Numbered from the stretch's first letter, positions 50,001 to 58,545 are shown. The stretch is DNA of 64,000 nucleotides from Paracoccus onchidii (GCF_028294535.1 NZ_JAQBIE010000005.1:124001-188000), one strand, 5' to 3'. Notes: generated by a model from the letters alone, not told the origin. Numbers and translations are program-made.

Positions 50001-50195
50001 CACGAGGACCGTGTCCGGATGGCCCGAAATGTCGCCCGATTCATCGCGCAAGGCATTGAGCGTGTCAGTCATTTCACGGCCCGCGAAACGGACCTGACCC
50101 AGCAAGCGCCAGTCGAGGCCCTCGCGCCGTTCAAGCAAGACAGCTTCATGCGTGAAGCTCATGGCAAATTCAGGGGCGGCGGCGTGTTGGTTCAT
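47094..50195 (-). CDS. Large Ala/Pro-rich single-pass membrane protein with PilM/GspL-like and PilP/GspC-like ends
   Basis: 1033 residues. Residues 1-160 resemble the cytoplasmic actin-like part of PilM/GspL proteins (VLVIPDDQILYTTLTVPVGA, LEAATPYKANELAFDW). A disordered Pro/Glu/Arg region follows with a repeated HGDPK/HGDSK unit (about 280-292). One membrane helix (MMGGLLVALLLVMWVFGG) lies near residue 350. About 550 residues of Ala/Thr/Pro/Arg-rich linker follow, ending in an Ala-Arg-Gln-Glu helix (about 875-935). The last 70 residues (QIIGTIGAGKASRALVRLSN, ITLRLGDKINGGTITDIGQS) look like the PilP/GspC periplasmic domain. No pilus or type II secretion genes are nearby. It is coupled to the Kef-type gene downstream. 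The domain assignments are inferences from pattern; the function is unknown. Confidence 0.7.
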   Translation of the reverse strand: MNQHAAAPEFAMSFTHEAVLLERREGLDWRLLGQVRFAGREMTDTLNALRDESGDISGHPDTVLVIPDDQILYTTLTVPVGADTLAAVSQALEAATPYKANELAFDWCPSETGDIEILRVAAVARRTLEEAEDFARSQGFVPSGFVARPEDERFDGQPDFGLISDLAQETTRRPFSEPDLTRARVTAPEIDPPKVAPTPAELPELDTVPEDATAEQAAPSIAGTSPVNACPISRIIPHHHPAAARAANVRPPVEQPEVTPARSEPTEPAAAPVRESAVIRHGDPKHGDSKHGDPRIAAPRPMSPRAEAVHNRAAEARAKRAGQAQPDQQAQSALLSRLRGYSPGKLTSMMGGLLVALLLVMWVFGGKPTADIATQDTVPDVTEPAADQTEPPLDDDPVSDTGAGITTDAPVPPAPAATEQTPTAAPVADPIQSSTTETELTADLSDADMSNDATGPDQPLGADTSVVETAPETATVEAVAPETATPGTAVAEQPSPQSGASQETPAQDALTQALSEALTSTVEQAVQPTSTEPDTAAVSGPAANGDAVATTAANPAPRANTGPTSRLRSSARPRDAAPARANIPANSDRIPTVPVNPLPYEQRSQPEPPRVSGARPPSRPAASASPAPASQSPATQPSTLRAPETQPTATPASAPAASARPPSRPASLSRLEEGSISEDGARTYLTASEQAFIKQLMQDLRTAQAGQPGLSAGERDLIRLADVRPTRRPVSISRSSENAVRAAVAEAVATAQRPPPRRDTERAATPTASTAATQTTVRGSSRPPARPGSIASRRDSDPGPGNASLSSGAVEDAIAAAVASSNALPGAVALTALSTSALPPRRGERDDQTNRQAAAPTADDLRAAAKAQENEAALAEQRRIDAELQAQAEARARARAQADAQAEARARAQAEARARAQAQAEAQAAAARKQNYTPPEAENEPEVKTALPTGRGQGSAAQAATVKDGIQLSRTQIIGTIGAGKASRALVRLSNGKIITLRLGDKINGGTITDIGQSRITFVKGGRTQQLSVLSGK
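47413..47575 (-). repeat. Degenerate repeat coding an Ala/Arg/Gln/Glu helix
   Basis: Alternating GCC/GCG, CGC/CGG and CAG/GAG codons encode repeated ARAQAEA-type units (for example AQAEARARAQAEARARAQAQ). The translated segment should form a single long charged helix or coiled coil. It is a likely site of length variation. Confidence 0.75.
49315..49359 (-). repeat. Three 15-base tandem units (HGDPK)
   Basis: Three near-identical 15-base units centred on TCCCCGTG encode HGDPK, HGDSK and HGDPR in the disordered region of the 1033-residue protein. Slippage could change the copy number in frame. Confidence 0.75.
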
Positions 50196-50396
50196 TTTAT
50201 GGTTCGCTGCTCGGATCTGATCGTGGTGCCCTTATGGAAGGCGTTGCCGCGATATGGTGGATTACACAATATTTACCGCAATTGCTGGTATGAGAAAAGC
50301 ACATCTGGCGTATCTGTGAACGCATTTTTATGGACCTTCCCGGGTTAAGCGGCGAAGGTCGCAAAAGTGCTTTCATTTGCCAAAAGGACCTTGTCG

Positions 50397-51248
50397 ATGA
50401 ACCTGTATCCAGCGCAGTTGGGCCGAACGGCCCTGATCGCTTCCACCGCCTTTGCGCTTTGGGCAACCGGGCCTGCGGATGCAGGTCATGGCGATGACGG
50501 GCCGATTCGCCATGCGGTCGAAACCTGTCGCGCCGATCAGGGCAGGCTGACGGTGACGGGGCAAGGGGAATCCCGGATGGCGCCCGACATGGCCCAGATT
50601 CAGGTTGGTGTGACGGTGCAGGCCGATACCGCATCCGAAGCCATGTCACAAAATTCACAGCAACAGGCCTCGGTGATCGAAGCGCTGAAGAATGCGGGCG
50701 TCGAGGCCAAGGACATTCAGACATCCGGTCTGGATCTGAGCCCGATGCGCAACTACGGGGACAACCGTTCATCCGAAGTCACCGGCTACCAGGCGCGGAA
50801 CATGGTGTCGGTGCGCGTCAATGAAATTGCAAGTCTGGGAACGGTTCTGGATGCGCTGGTTGATGCCGGGGCCAATGAGATCAATGGCATTTCCTTCGGG
50901 CGCGAGGACAGCGCGCAGGCCACGGATGATGCAAGGCGTTCGGCCGTCGCGGATGCCCGCCACAAGGCCGAGTTGCTGGCCGAAGCAGCCGGCCTGACCC
51001 TGGGATCGGTGTTGCGGATCGATGATTCCGCGCAATCGGGGGGTGGCCCGCGTCCGATGATGATGCGCGCCGAAGCCGACATGTCCCATAGCGTCCCGGT
51101 CGAAGCCGGTGAGGTCGGATTTGGGGCGCAGGTGCAGATGGTGTTCCAGTTGGTCGATGAAAATGCCTGCCCGCATATGCCTCATCGCAAGAAAGGGCAT
51201 GACCATGATGATCATCCGGCCCCCGATGGCGATGAAGCCCCGGAATAA
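50397..51248 (+). CDS. SIMPL-domain (DUF541) periplasmic protein
   Basis: 283 residues from the ATG at 50397, with AAAAGGA upstream; the frame is open to 50367. A signal peptide (LGRTALIASTAFALWATGPA, cleaved near ADA) is followed by the SIMPL/Kin17-like domain: LTVTGQGESRMAPDMAQIQV (about 52-71), VEAKDIQTSGLDLSPMRNYG, YQARNMVSVRVNEIASLGTV, and ARRSAVADARHKAELLAEAA with GLTLGSVLRIDD. Related proteins (for example the oxidative-stress protein YggE) are periplasmic, with a poorly known protective role. The C-terminus is His/Asp-rich (HRKKGHDHDDHPAPDGDE) and could bind metal. It is divergent from the 1033-residue gene. Confidence 0.88.
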   Translation: MNLYPAQLGRTALIASTAFALWATGPADAGHGDDGPIRHAVETCRADQGRLTVTGQGESRMAPDMAQIQVGVTVQADTASEAMSQNSQQQASVIEALKNAGVEAKDIQTSGLDLSPMRNYGDNRSSEVTGYQARNMVSVRVNEIASLGTVLDALVDAGANEINGISFGREDSAQATDDARRSAVADARHKAELLAEAAGLTLGSVLRIDDSAQSGGGPRPMMMRAEADMSHSVPVEAGEVGFGAQVQMVFQLVDENACPHMPHRKKGHDHDDHPAPDGDEAPE

Positions 51249-51292
51249 GGACAGCGGCGCGCGGTGCGCCCGAGTTGGATACCCAATTGCGA

Positions 51293-51319
51293 AACGGGCG
51301 GCATTTTTGCCGCCCGTTC
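51293..51319. terminator. Bidirectional terminator between SIMPL gene and metY
   Basis: AACGGGCGGCA and TGCCGCCCGTT pair around a three-base loop between convergent genes, with AAA/TTT-rich flanks weak on both sides. Confidence 0.75.
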
Positions 51320-51347
51320 AAATTCCGAAAACCGGTTCGCGATGTCG

Positions 51348-52634
51348 TCAGGCGGTTGCCTTGGACAGCGCCTGATCCAGATCGGCGATCAGGTCATCGG
51401 GGTTCTCGATCCCGATCGACAGGCGCAGAACTTCGGGGGCCGCACCGGCGGCACGCTGTTGGTCTTCGGTCAGTTGGCGATGGGTGGTCGATGCCGAGTG
51501 GATCACCAACGAGCGGGCATCACCCAAATTCGCGACATGGCTGAACAACTCCAGTGAATCCACCAGTTTGACAGCCGCGTCATAACCGCCCTTGATGGAA
51601 AAGGTGAACAGAGATCCCGCGCCCTTGGGATACAGGCGCGCGGCCGTCTGGTGCCAGGGCGATGAGGCCAGCCCTGCATAGGTGACCGATGTGACCCGGG
51701 CGTCCTTTTCCAACCATTCCGCAACCTTCTGGGCATTTTCGACATGGCGCGGCATCCGCAGGCCGAGCGTCTCGATTCCCATCAAGGTATAATGTGCCCC
51801 TTGTGGATTCATGGTCATGCCCAGATCCCGCAAGCCAATCGCGATGCCGTGGAACGTGAAGGCCAGCGCGCCGAATGTCTCGTGGAACTTCAGCCCGTGA
51901 TAGGCGGGTTCTGGGGCCGACAGGCTGGGGAATTTGTCGCTGGCGGACCAGTCGAACTTTCCGCTGTCGACGACCACGCCGCCGGTGACGGTGCCGTTTC
52001 CGGTCATGAACTTGGTCAGGCTGTGAACGACCAGTGTTGCGCCCATTCCGATGGGGCGGCACAGGAACGGGGTCGCCAGCGTGTTGTCCACGATCAGCGG
52101 GATACCAGCATCGTCCGCAACCTTGGCGACGGCGGGAATGTCGGTGACATAGCCACCGGGATTCGAAATCGATTCGCAGAAGATCGCACGCGTGTCGTCG
52201 TCAATGGCGTCGCGCAGCGCATCCATGTCATCAAGATCGACAAATTTGGCCGACCAGCCAAATCGCTTGATGGTGTGGCTGAACTGGGTGACGGTGCCCC
52301 CGTAAAGGCGGGTCGAGGCGATGATGTTCTTGCCCGGCCCCATCAGCGGGAACAACGCCAGCAACTGCGCCGCGTGACCTGACGAACAGCATACCGCACC
52401 TGCTCCGCCTTCCAGCGCCGCGACCCGGTTTTGCAACGCTGATACCGTTGGGTTGGTCAGGCGCGAATAGATATAGCCGACCTCTTGCAGGTTGAACAAT
52501 CGCGCGGCGTGATCGGCGTCGCGAAATTGATAGGACGTGGATTGGTAAATGGGCACCTGGCGGGCGCCCGTCGCGGGATCGGCTTCGGTGCCGGCATGAA
52601 TTGCCAGTGTGTCAATGTCGTAATTTTCGGCCAT
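51348..52634 (-). CDS. metY: O-acetylhomoserine sulfhydrylase family enzyme
   Basis: 428 residues from the ATG at 52634, which has CGGAG six bases upstream; an ATG six bases earlier sits on the ribosome site itself. PLP enzyme of the Cys/Met metabolism group that makes homocysteine from O-acetylhomoserine and sulfide. Motifs: YDIDTLAIHAGTEADPATGA, VPIYQSTSYQFRDADHAARL, YSRLTNPTVSALQNRVAALE (about 56-75), SGHAAQLLALFPL, the PLP lysine in VVHSLTKFMTGNG (about residue 208) and VIHSASTTHRQLTEDQQRAA. The NLGDARSLV segment and length fit MetY rather than MetB. It lies 78 bases after the MoxR gene start region on the same strand but reads as a separate unit. Confidence 0.94.
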   Translation of the reverse strand: MAENYDIDTLAIHAGTEADPATGARQVPIYQSTSYQFRDADHAARLFNLQEVGYIYSRLTNPTVSALQNRVAALEGGAGAVCCSSGHAAQLLALFPLMGPGKNIIASTRLYGGTVTQFSHTIKRFGWSAKFVDLDDMDALRDAIDDDTRAIFCESISNPGGYVTDIPAVAKVADDAGIPLIVDNTLATPFLCRPIGMGATLVVHSLTKFMTGNGTVTGGVVVDSGKFDWSASDKFPSLSAPEPAYHGLKFHETFGALAFTFHGIAIGLRDLGMTMNPQGAHYTLMGIETLGLRMPRHVENAQKVAEWLEKDARVTSVTYAGLASSPWHQTAARLYPKGAGSLFTFSIKGGYDAAVKLVDSLELFSHVANLGDARSLVIHSASTTHRQLTEDQQRAAGAAPEVLRLSIGIENPDDLIADLDQALSKATA

Positions 52635-52718
52635 GTCCATCTCCGTTCGTGTCGCGCGCAGACTAGTCTTGCAAGCGCCTGCACGGCAATGTTGTTTTTC
52701 ATGCCCCTGATCCGGGCC

Positions 52719-53558
52719 TTAACGCTGCCGCCGTGCCATGAAGGCCAGCTTTTCAAACAACGCGACATCCTGTTCGTTCTTCAGCAACGCACCATGCAGG
52801 CGCGGCAGGATCTCGCCCGCATCACGGCGCAGGTCACCGGGCGTCAGATCTTCCGCCAGGATCAGCTTCAGCCAGTCCAGCAATTCGCTGGTCGAAGGTT
52901 TCTTTTTCAGACCGGGCGCTTCGCGCAATTCGAAAAACTGCGTCAGGGCCTCGTCCAGAAGGCGGGGTTTGATCGACGGGTAATGAACATTCACGATCGA
53001 ACGCAGGGTTTCAGCGTCGGGAAACCGGATGTAATGAAAAAAACAACGGCGCAAAAACGCATCGGGAAGTTCTTTTTCATTGTTCGAGGTAATGATAACC
53101 ACCGGGCGATGAAAAGCGCGAACGGTTTCGCCGGTTTCATAGACATGAAACTCCATGCGATCCAGTTCCTGCAAAAGATCGTTGGGAAACTCGATATCCG
53201 CCTTGTCGATTTCGTCGATCAACAGAACGACCTTTTCGCCGGCTTCGAAAGCCTGCCACAATTTGCCCTTGCGGATATAATTCGCAACGTCATGGACCCG
53301 CGCATCGCCCAGCTGGCTGTCGCGCAACCGGCTTACCGCGTCATATTCATATAATCCCTGCTGGGCCTTGGTGGTTGATTTGACATGCCATTCGATGATC
53401 GGCAGGCCCAGTCCGCCGGCGACCTGGCGCGCAAGCTCGGTCTTGCCGGTGCCCGGCTCACCCTTGACCAGAAGGGGGCGCTCAAGCGTCACGGCAGCGT
53501 TCACGGCAATCGAAAGCTCGGGCGGGGCGATATATTTTTCAGTTCCTGAAAATTGCAT
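52719..53558 (-). CDS. MoxR-family AAA+ ATPase
   Basis: 279 residues from the ATG at 53558 (AAGGAGAGTTTTG upstream); the frame is open to 53639. AAA+ chaperone-like ATPase of the MoxR group. Walker A is VKGEPGTGKTELARQVAG (about 32-49), Walker B VVLLIDEIDKADIEFPNDLL (about 106-125), sensor 1 VVIITSNNEKELPDAFLRRC and the arginine finger in RCFFHYIRFPD. MoxR proteins usually act with a VWA-domain protein to activate metal enzymes or envelope proteins. No VWA gene is adjacent; the downstream gene is metY. Its partner is therefore unknown. Confidence 0.92.
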   Translation of the reverse strand: MQFSGTEKYIAPPELSIAVNAAVTLERPLLVKGEPGTGKTELARQVAGGLGLPIIEWHVKSTTKAQQGLYEYDAVSRLRDSQLGDARVHDVANYIRKGKLWQAFEAGEKVVLLIDEIDKADIEFPNDLLQELDRMEFHVYETGETVRAFHRPVVIITSNNEKELPDAFLRRCFFHYIRFPDAETLRSIVNVHYPSIKPRLLDEALTQFFELREAPGLKKKPSTSELLDWLKLILAEDLTPGDLRRDAGEILPRLHGALLKNEQDVALFEKLAFMARRQR

Positions 53559-53737
53559 CAAAACTCTCCTTTTCCGTGAAAAGCTTGCGGAAATGCGCCT
53601 TCCATGCTGCATGCGCGAAGCAAATTGCACGAAACGCACAAATAGCGGCTACTGGGCTAGTGACAAGGCTTTGATCATACTTTATGGGGGCCGTAAGGTG
53701 CCGGAAACAAGACCCGCCCGGCGCCGCCGGAGGACCT

Positions 53738-54160
53738 ATGAAAGCCCAAACCTTCCTTCCACAAGATTACCGCCCCGCTGAGGACGAGCCGTTCATGAAT
53801 GAACGCCAGCTCGAATATTTCCGTCGGAAGCTGGAGGCTTGGAAGCAAGAACTTCTCGATCAATCTGCCGAAACCTTGGAAGGGTTGCAGGACAGCGCCC
53901 GTTCCGTTCCCGACTTGGCCGATCGCGCCAGCGAGGAAACCGACCGCTCGCTTGAGCTGCGCACCCGTGATCGCCAGCGCAAGCTGGTAAGCAAGATCGA
54001 TGCCGCGATGCGCCGGATCGAAACCGGGGAATATGGCTACTGCGAGCGCACCGGCGAACCGATCAGCCTGAAGCGGCTGGACGCGCGACCGATCGCGACC
54101 ATGACGCTGGAAGCGCAGGAAAAGCACGAGCGTCGCGAACGTGTGCATCGCGACGACTGA
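53738..54160 (+). CDS. dksA: RNA polymerase-binding transcription factor DksA
   Basis: 140 residues from the ATG at 53738 (CGGAGGACCT upstream). DksA binds the RNA polymerase secondary channel and, with ppGpp, redirects transcription in starvation. It has the coiled-coil segment (EYFRRKLEAWKQELLDQSAE and ELRTRDRQRKLVSKIDAAMR) with the tip residues DLADRASEE (about 67-75). The zinc-finger region reads YGYCERTGEPISLKRLDARP, then ATMTLEAQE. Only the first of the four E. coli cysteines is kept; the others are T, T and A. That degenerate, probably zinc-free finger is known from Rhodobacter-type DksA. It is followed closely by a flavin monooxygenase gene. Confidence 0.94.
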   Translation: MKAQTFLPQDYRPAEDEPFMNERQLEYFRRKLEAWKQELLDQSAETLEGLQDSARSVPDLADRASEETDRSLELRTRDRQRKLVSKIDAAMRRIETGEYGYCERTGEPISLKRLDARPIATMTLEAQEKHERRERVHRDD

Positions 54161-54169
54161 CCTCGGGTG

Positions 54170-55300
54170 ATGACGACCCGTCTGACCGGGCGCGACATCG
54201 CGATCGTCGGTGGCGGTATCGCGGGACTGACGGCCGCGCTGGCATTTGCGCAGCGCGGCGCACGGGTCACGGTTCATGAACGTGCGCCTGCGATCACAGA
54301 AGTCGGCGCGGGGTTGCAGATCTCGCCCAATGCCATGCGGGTTCTGCGCGCCCTTGGTCTGGAGGCGAGGTTTCAGGATGTCTCGCTGCGCAGCCATGGC
54401 GTTCAACTGAATGATCAACGCGGCAGACCGGTCGCCCGGTTGAATATGTCGCGCCATCGCCCTCATGATGAATTCCGGTTGGTGCATCGGGCGAGGTTGA
54501 TTGAACTGCTCCATGATGCCGCCTTGCAGGCGGACGTTCAGATTCGGCTGGGGCATGAGGTATCCAAAGCTCCTGCGGCATCCTTGGTTGTTGGTGCGGA
54601 TGGTTTGCACAGCCAGATCCGCAAGGCGCTGAATGGCCGCGAAGTGCCTTTCTTCACCCATCAGACCGCCTGGCGCGCCGTGATTGCCGATGATGCGGCG
54701 CCGATCGGCGAGGCACAAATATTCATGGGTCCGCGCTGCCACATCGTCAGCTATCCTCTGGCGAACGGATTTCGAAATATCGTCGCCGTTCAGGAACGAC
54801 ATGAATGGCAGCAAGAGGGGTGGACTCAGCGCGGTGATCCGGCACGGCTGCGATCAGAATTCGCGGGTTTCGGCGGTCCGGTGCCGGATTGGCTGGGCAG
54901 GGTCCGGGATTGCGGCATCTGGGGGTTGTTTCGACATCAGGTCGCCCGAAACTGGCAAGATGGCCGCCATGTCATCATCGGTGACGCGGCGCATCCGACG
55001 CTGCCTTTCATGGCGCAAGGCGCGGTGATGGCGATCGAGGATGCCTGGCAATTGGTGGCGGCGCTGGACAGTGAAGGGGATCAGGCGGCTGCGCTATCTC
55101 GTTTTGAAACGACACGCAGGCCGCGCGTGCAGCGCATTGTGGACGCTGCCAATGCCAATGCGCGAAATTATCACATGACCGGCGTCAGGAAGATCGCAGG
55201 CCATACGGCGTTGCGGATGATTGATCGCATTTCGCCCGCGATCCTGTTGCGCCGGTTCGACTGGCTGTATGATTATGATCCCGTTGCGGACAGGATCTGA
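54170..55300 (+). CDS. FAD-dependent aromatic hydroxylase-like monooxygenase
   Basis: 376 residues from the ATG at 54170 (a GTG at 54167 is an alternative), nine bases after the dksA stop. Group A flavoprotein monooxygenase: the FAD dinucleotide motif is IAIVGGGIAGLTAALAFAQR (about 10-29), the DG motif is LVVGADGLHSQIRKAL and the GD motif is HVIIGDAAHPTLPFMAQGAV (about 268-287). GAGLQISPNAMRVLRALGL resembles salicylate hydroxylase-type proteins. The aromatic substrate is unknown. It may be cotranscribed with dksA because of the short gap, which would be unusual for a catabolic gene. Confidence 0.9.
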   Translation: MTTRLTGRDIAIVGGGIAGLTAALAFAQRGARVTVHERAPAITEVGAGLQISPNAMRVLRALGLEARFQDVSLRSHGVQLNDQRGRPVARLNMSRHRPHDEFRLVHRARLIELLHDAALQADVQIRLGHEVSKAPAASLVVGADGLHSQIRKALNGREVPFFTHQTAWRAVIADDAAPIGEAQIFMGPRCHIVSYPLANGFRNIVAVQERHEWQQEGWTQRGDPARLRSEFAGFGGPVPDWLGRVRDCGIWGLFRHQVARNWQDGRHVIIGDAAHPTLPFMAQGAVMAIEDAWQLVAALDSEGDQAAALSRFETTRRPRVQRIVDAANANARNYHMTGVRKIAGHTALRMIDRISPAILLRRFDWLYDYDPVADRI

Positions 55301-55326
55301 CCCGGATCCTGCCCGCCACTGATCGA

Positions 55327-56670
55327 TCAGGCCGCGCGTTCGACAGCAGCCACGATTTCATCGACCACCTGATGCAGGGTCGCCTCGTCCTCGGCCTCGG
55401 CCATGACGCGGATCAGGGGTTCGGTGCCCGATTTACGAATAAGAACGCGACCGGTACCTGCCAGCCTGGCTTCGGCACCCGATATGACCGATTTCACGGC
55501 ATCCTCTGCCAGCGGATCGGCGCCGGCCGTATAGCGCACATTCTTCAGCAATTGCGGCACCGGCTGGAACTGGTTCGCCAGTTCGCTGGCAGCCAGACCA
55601 GTATCGGACAGGGCGGACAGGAATTGCAATGCTGCAATCAGTCCGTCGCCGGTCGTGGCGTAATCGGTCATGACGATATGGCCGGATTGCTCGCCGCCCA
55701 GGTTGAAGCCCGACTCGCGCATGCGTTCGACAACGTAGCGGTCGCCGACACGGGTCCGTTCCAGGCGTAATCCCTGACCTTGCAGGAAATGTTCCAGTCC
55801 CAGATTGGACATGACAGTTGCCACCAATGCATCGCCGCGCAGACGCCCCTGTTTCGCCCATCGTGACGCCAGCAGCGCCATGATCTGGTCCCCATCGGCG
55901 ATACGGCCCTGTTCATCGATGATGATGACCCTGTCGGCATCGCCGTCCAGCGTGATTCCCAGATGGGCTCCATGAGCCTGAACAGCGCCGGCACAGGTCT
56001 GGGGATGTGTGGATCCGACCCCATCATTGATATTGAACCCGTTAGGCTCGACCCCCAAAGGGATGACTTCGGCGCCCAGTTCCCACAACACTTCGGGTGC
56101 GGCGCGATATGCCGCGCCATGCGCGCAATCGATCACGACCTTCAATCCATCCAGGCGCTGGCCGGAAGGGAATGTGGTTTTGGCATATTCGACATAGCGA
56201 CCGCGCCCGTCATCGATACGTTTCGCGCGTCCGATATTCCGGGGCTGGGCAGGATCGATGTCACCGCCAACGATGGCCTCGATTTCGCTTTCGGCATGAT
56301 CGGACAGTTTGAAACCGTCGGGTCCGAAAAACTTGATGCCATTGTCTTCGGCGGGGTTATGGCTGGCTGAAATCATGATGCCCAGATCCGCGCGCATCGA
56401 TCGGGTCAGATAGCCGACAGCGGGTGTCGGAACCGGCCCCAGCAGCAGAACATTCATTCCGGTCGAAGTCAGACCGGCGGTAAGCGCGTTTTCAAGCATA
56501 TAGCCTGACAGGCGGGTGTCCTTGCCAATGACCACGCGGTGACGATTGCGCCCGTCGCGCCGGAAGAAACGCCCGGCAGCCGCGCCCAATCGCAGTGCCA
56601 TTTCGGCTGTCATGGGGTGGGTGTTGGCGCGTCCGCGCACACCATCGGTGCCAAATAGCTTTCTGCTCAT
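55327..56670 (-). CDS. glmM: Phosphoglucosamine mutase
   Basis: 447 residues from the ATG at 56670, the family-typical [20 protein letters not shown] start; the frame is open to 56709. It converts glucosamine-6-phosphate to glucosamine-1-phosphate for peptidoglycan and lipopolysaccharide. The phosphoserine is in [15 protein letters not shown] (serine near 101), the metal loop in [13 protein letters not shown] (about 240-252), substrate loop GGEQSGHIV and the phosphate-binding [14 protein letters not shown] (about 408-421). The start overlaps the folP stop as ATGA, so it is coupled to folate synthesis genes, a common alphaproteobacterial arrangement. Confidence 0.97.
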   Translation of the reverse strand: MSRKLFGTDGVRGRANTHPMTAEMALRLGAAAGRFFRRDGRNRHRVVIGKDTRLSGYMLENALTAGLTSTGMNVLLLGPVPTPAVGYLTRSMRADLGIMISASHNPAEDNGIKFFGPDGFKLSDHAESEIEAIVGGDIDPAQPRNIGRAKRIDDGRGRYVEYAKTTFPSGQRLDGLKVVIDCAHGAAYRAAPEVLWELGAEVIPLGVEPNGFNINDGVGSTHPQTCAGAVQAHGAHLGITLDGDADRVIIIDEQGRIADGDQIMALLASRWAKQGRLRGDALVATVMSNLGLEHFLQGQGLRLERTRVGDRYVVERMRESGFNLGGEQSGHIVMTDYATTGDGLIAALQFLSALSDTGLAASELANQFQPVPQLLKNVRYTAGADPLAEDAVKSVISGAEARLAGTGRVLIRKSGTEPLIRVMAEAEDEATLHQVVDEIVAAVERAA

Positions 56671-57659
56671 TCCTGTGCTGCCTCTGTGTTCTTGTTGACG
56701 GCCTGCCACAGCCGTATTCCCTGCCTGATATCCGCGACATCATGGACACGATGAATCTGCACGCCCTGATCAATGGCGGCAAGGGTCAGCGCCAATGTTC
56801 CGGCCATGCGATCGTCCGCCTTGTCAGCCCCCCCGATCGTGCCGATGAACCGCTTGCGCGATACGCCCAGCAGGATCGGACATCCCAGCCCATGATACAG
56901 TGAAATTCGCCGCATGATGGCAAGATTATGCGCCTGGGTCTTGCCGAATCCGATCCCCGGATCGATCACGATCCGGTGGAGGGGGATTCCTGCCGATCGG
57001 GCATGTTCGATACGTTGTTCAAGTGCGTCATACACATCCAGCAGCACGTCGTCATAGCTGGGATTGTCCTGCATCGTCCGGGGCACGCCTTGGGCATGCA
57101 TCAGACAGACCGGCACCGCATTCTGCGCGACGACATCAGGTATCGCCGGATCGTAATCGAATCCCGAAACGTCATTGACCAGACCGGCCCCCGCTTTCAA
57201 GGCCGCGGCGGCGACATCCGCCTTGCGGGTGTCGATGGAGATCGGCACATGCCCACGCATTGCCCGGATCACAGGATCGATACGGGAGATTTCCTCGGCG
57301 CAATCGACATCAACGGCACCCGGTCGCGTGGATTCTCCGCCGATGTCAAGGATCTCCGCTCCGGAAGCCAGAAGGTTTTCGGCCTGTTCAACCGGGTCAT
57401 AGCTTCCACCATCCGAAAAGCTGTCCGGCGTGGCGTTGACGATCCCCATCAAGCGCGGTTCATCCAGGGTCAGACCCAGCAATTGGGAACGCGGACGTGT
57501 CAATGCCTGCAATACCTCGTCGGGCGCGGTATCCACAATGACCGGAGGCCGGCCCCGCTGCAGCTTCTCAAAGGTTGAAAACCCGCACCATCCCCCGGCC
57601 AGACACCAGGTCCCGCCATGTGACACAGGTATGGGACGGTAGTAGATTCTGGAATGCAT
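56667..57659 (-). CDS. folP: Dihydropteroate synthase
   Basis: 330 residues. TIM-barrel enzyme that joins p-aminobenzoate to the pterin pyrophosphate; sulfonamides compete for its site. Signatures are [20 protein letters not shown] (about 70-89), [14 protein letters not shown] (about 101-114) with [50 protein letters not shown] and [11 protein letters not shown]. The first 60 residues ([20 protein letters not shown]) are an extra N-terminal part common in Rhodobacteraceae. The gene follows folB by 26 bases and overlaps glmM. Confidence 0.96.
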   Translation of the reverse strand: MHSRIYYRPIPVSHGGTWCLAGGWCGFSTFEKLQRGRPPVIVDTAPDEVLQALTRPRSQLLGLTLDEPRLMGIVNATPDSFSDGGSYDPVEQAENLLASGAEILDIGGESTRPGAVDVDCAEEISRIDPVIRAMRGHVPISIDTRKADVAAAALKAGAGLVNDVSGFDYDPAIPDVVAQNAVPVCLMHAQGVPRTMQDNPSYDDVLLDVYDALEQRIEHARSAGIPLHRIVIDPGIGFGKTQAHNLAIMRRISLYHGLGCPILLGVSRKRFIGTIGGADKADDRMAGTLALTLAAIDQGVQIHRVHDVADIRQGIRLWQAVNKNTEAAQE

Positions 57660-57685
57660 GGTGATGCCCGTAAAAACCGGTTGCC

Positions 57686-58492
57686 CTAGATCAGCTTCGC
57701 GCGGCGCAGTGAAATGGCGAATTGTGGCGGAGCCTTTGGCAAAGGATGATTGTCGGGCAGTGCAAAATCAACCGAAAGCGCCTGCAACCTTTCGGCAAGC
57801 CAGAAGGCCAGAGACGCCTGCGCGTCACCCGCATCGACATGATCGCCGGCCAGGCGGGCAGGCGCCCAGACAACAGTGCTGTCGGTGTCGATGGCGTGGT
57901 CCAGCTCGGTCCGACTTCTTGCAACCGACAGCCCAAGCCTGTCCGCCAGCGCCCAGGCAGCCTGATCGATGGCAAGAAGATCGATCTGTCTTTGGCTGCT
58001 CGAACCAACCGGGCGGGGATGTGGCGGATATGGTGGCAGGATGATGGTCGCGATTTCCGTGTCGGTTCGGGCAGGTTGGTCCCAGACCAGCACACGCCAG
58101 GTGCGCGCGGTCTGGGCAAGGGCGATCCGACCCGATTTGCGCCGGATCGAAACCCCCAATGCGCCCGGCCCGCGATCCAGTTTTTCGACGCAAACGTCGA
58201 TCATGGCCGCGGCCGGGTGGCCCAGCACCTCGGCGGCGATGCGTTCCGCCAGCGTTTCGACCAGATCATATCGTTGATCGGACAAAGCGTTTTCGACAGC
58301 CTGCGTCAGCACATCATAGGACAGGATGCTGTCTACCTCATCCCCTTTGCCCGACACGGTTTCGCGCAGTTCAACGCAGAGATTGAAGCGCAATCGCTGC
58401 GTCTGTCCGCGTTCGGATTGAAAGGCGCCGATTTCGGCAGAGATGACGTAGTCGCGAAGGTGAAGTCGATCAGGCTGTTCCATGGCAGCCAT
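57686..58492 (-). CDS. folB: Dihydroneopterin aldolase with a long C-terminal extension
   Basis: 268 residues, about twice the usual FolB size. Residues 1-118 are the aldolase domain (LRDYVISAEIGAFQSERGQT, LRFNLCVELRETVSG, ILSYDVLTQAVENALSDQRY, LVETLAERIAAEVLGHPAAA), which makes 6-hydroxymethyl-dihydropterin in folate synthesis. Residues 120-268 are a second region (WRVLVWDQPARTDTEIATII, LSVARSRTELDHAIDTDSTV, LAFWLAERLQALSVDFALPD) that I do not recognise; it does not look like FolK. It starts the folB-folP-glmM operon. The start could also be the ATG nine bases downstream. Confidence 0.88.
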   Translation of the reverse strand: MAAMEQPDRLHLRDYVISAEIGAFQSERGQTQRLRFNLCVELRETVSGKGDEVDSILSYDVLTQAVENALSDQRYDLVETLAERIAAEVLGHPAAAMIDVCVEKLDRGPGALGVSIRRKSGRIALAQTARTWRVLVWDQPARTDTEIATIILPPYPPHPRPVGSSSQRQIDLLAIDQAAWALADRLGLSVARSRTELDHAIDTDSTVVWAPARLAGDHVDAGDAQASLAFWLAERLQALSVDFALPDNHPLPKAPPQFAISLRRAKLI

Positions 58493-58545
58493 TCACAGCA
58501 AATCGCGCGGGCAGACAAGCCCGCCCACGCGATAAACATGTGAAA

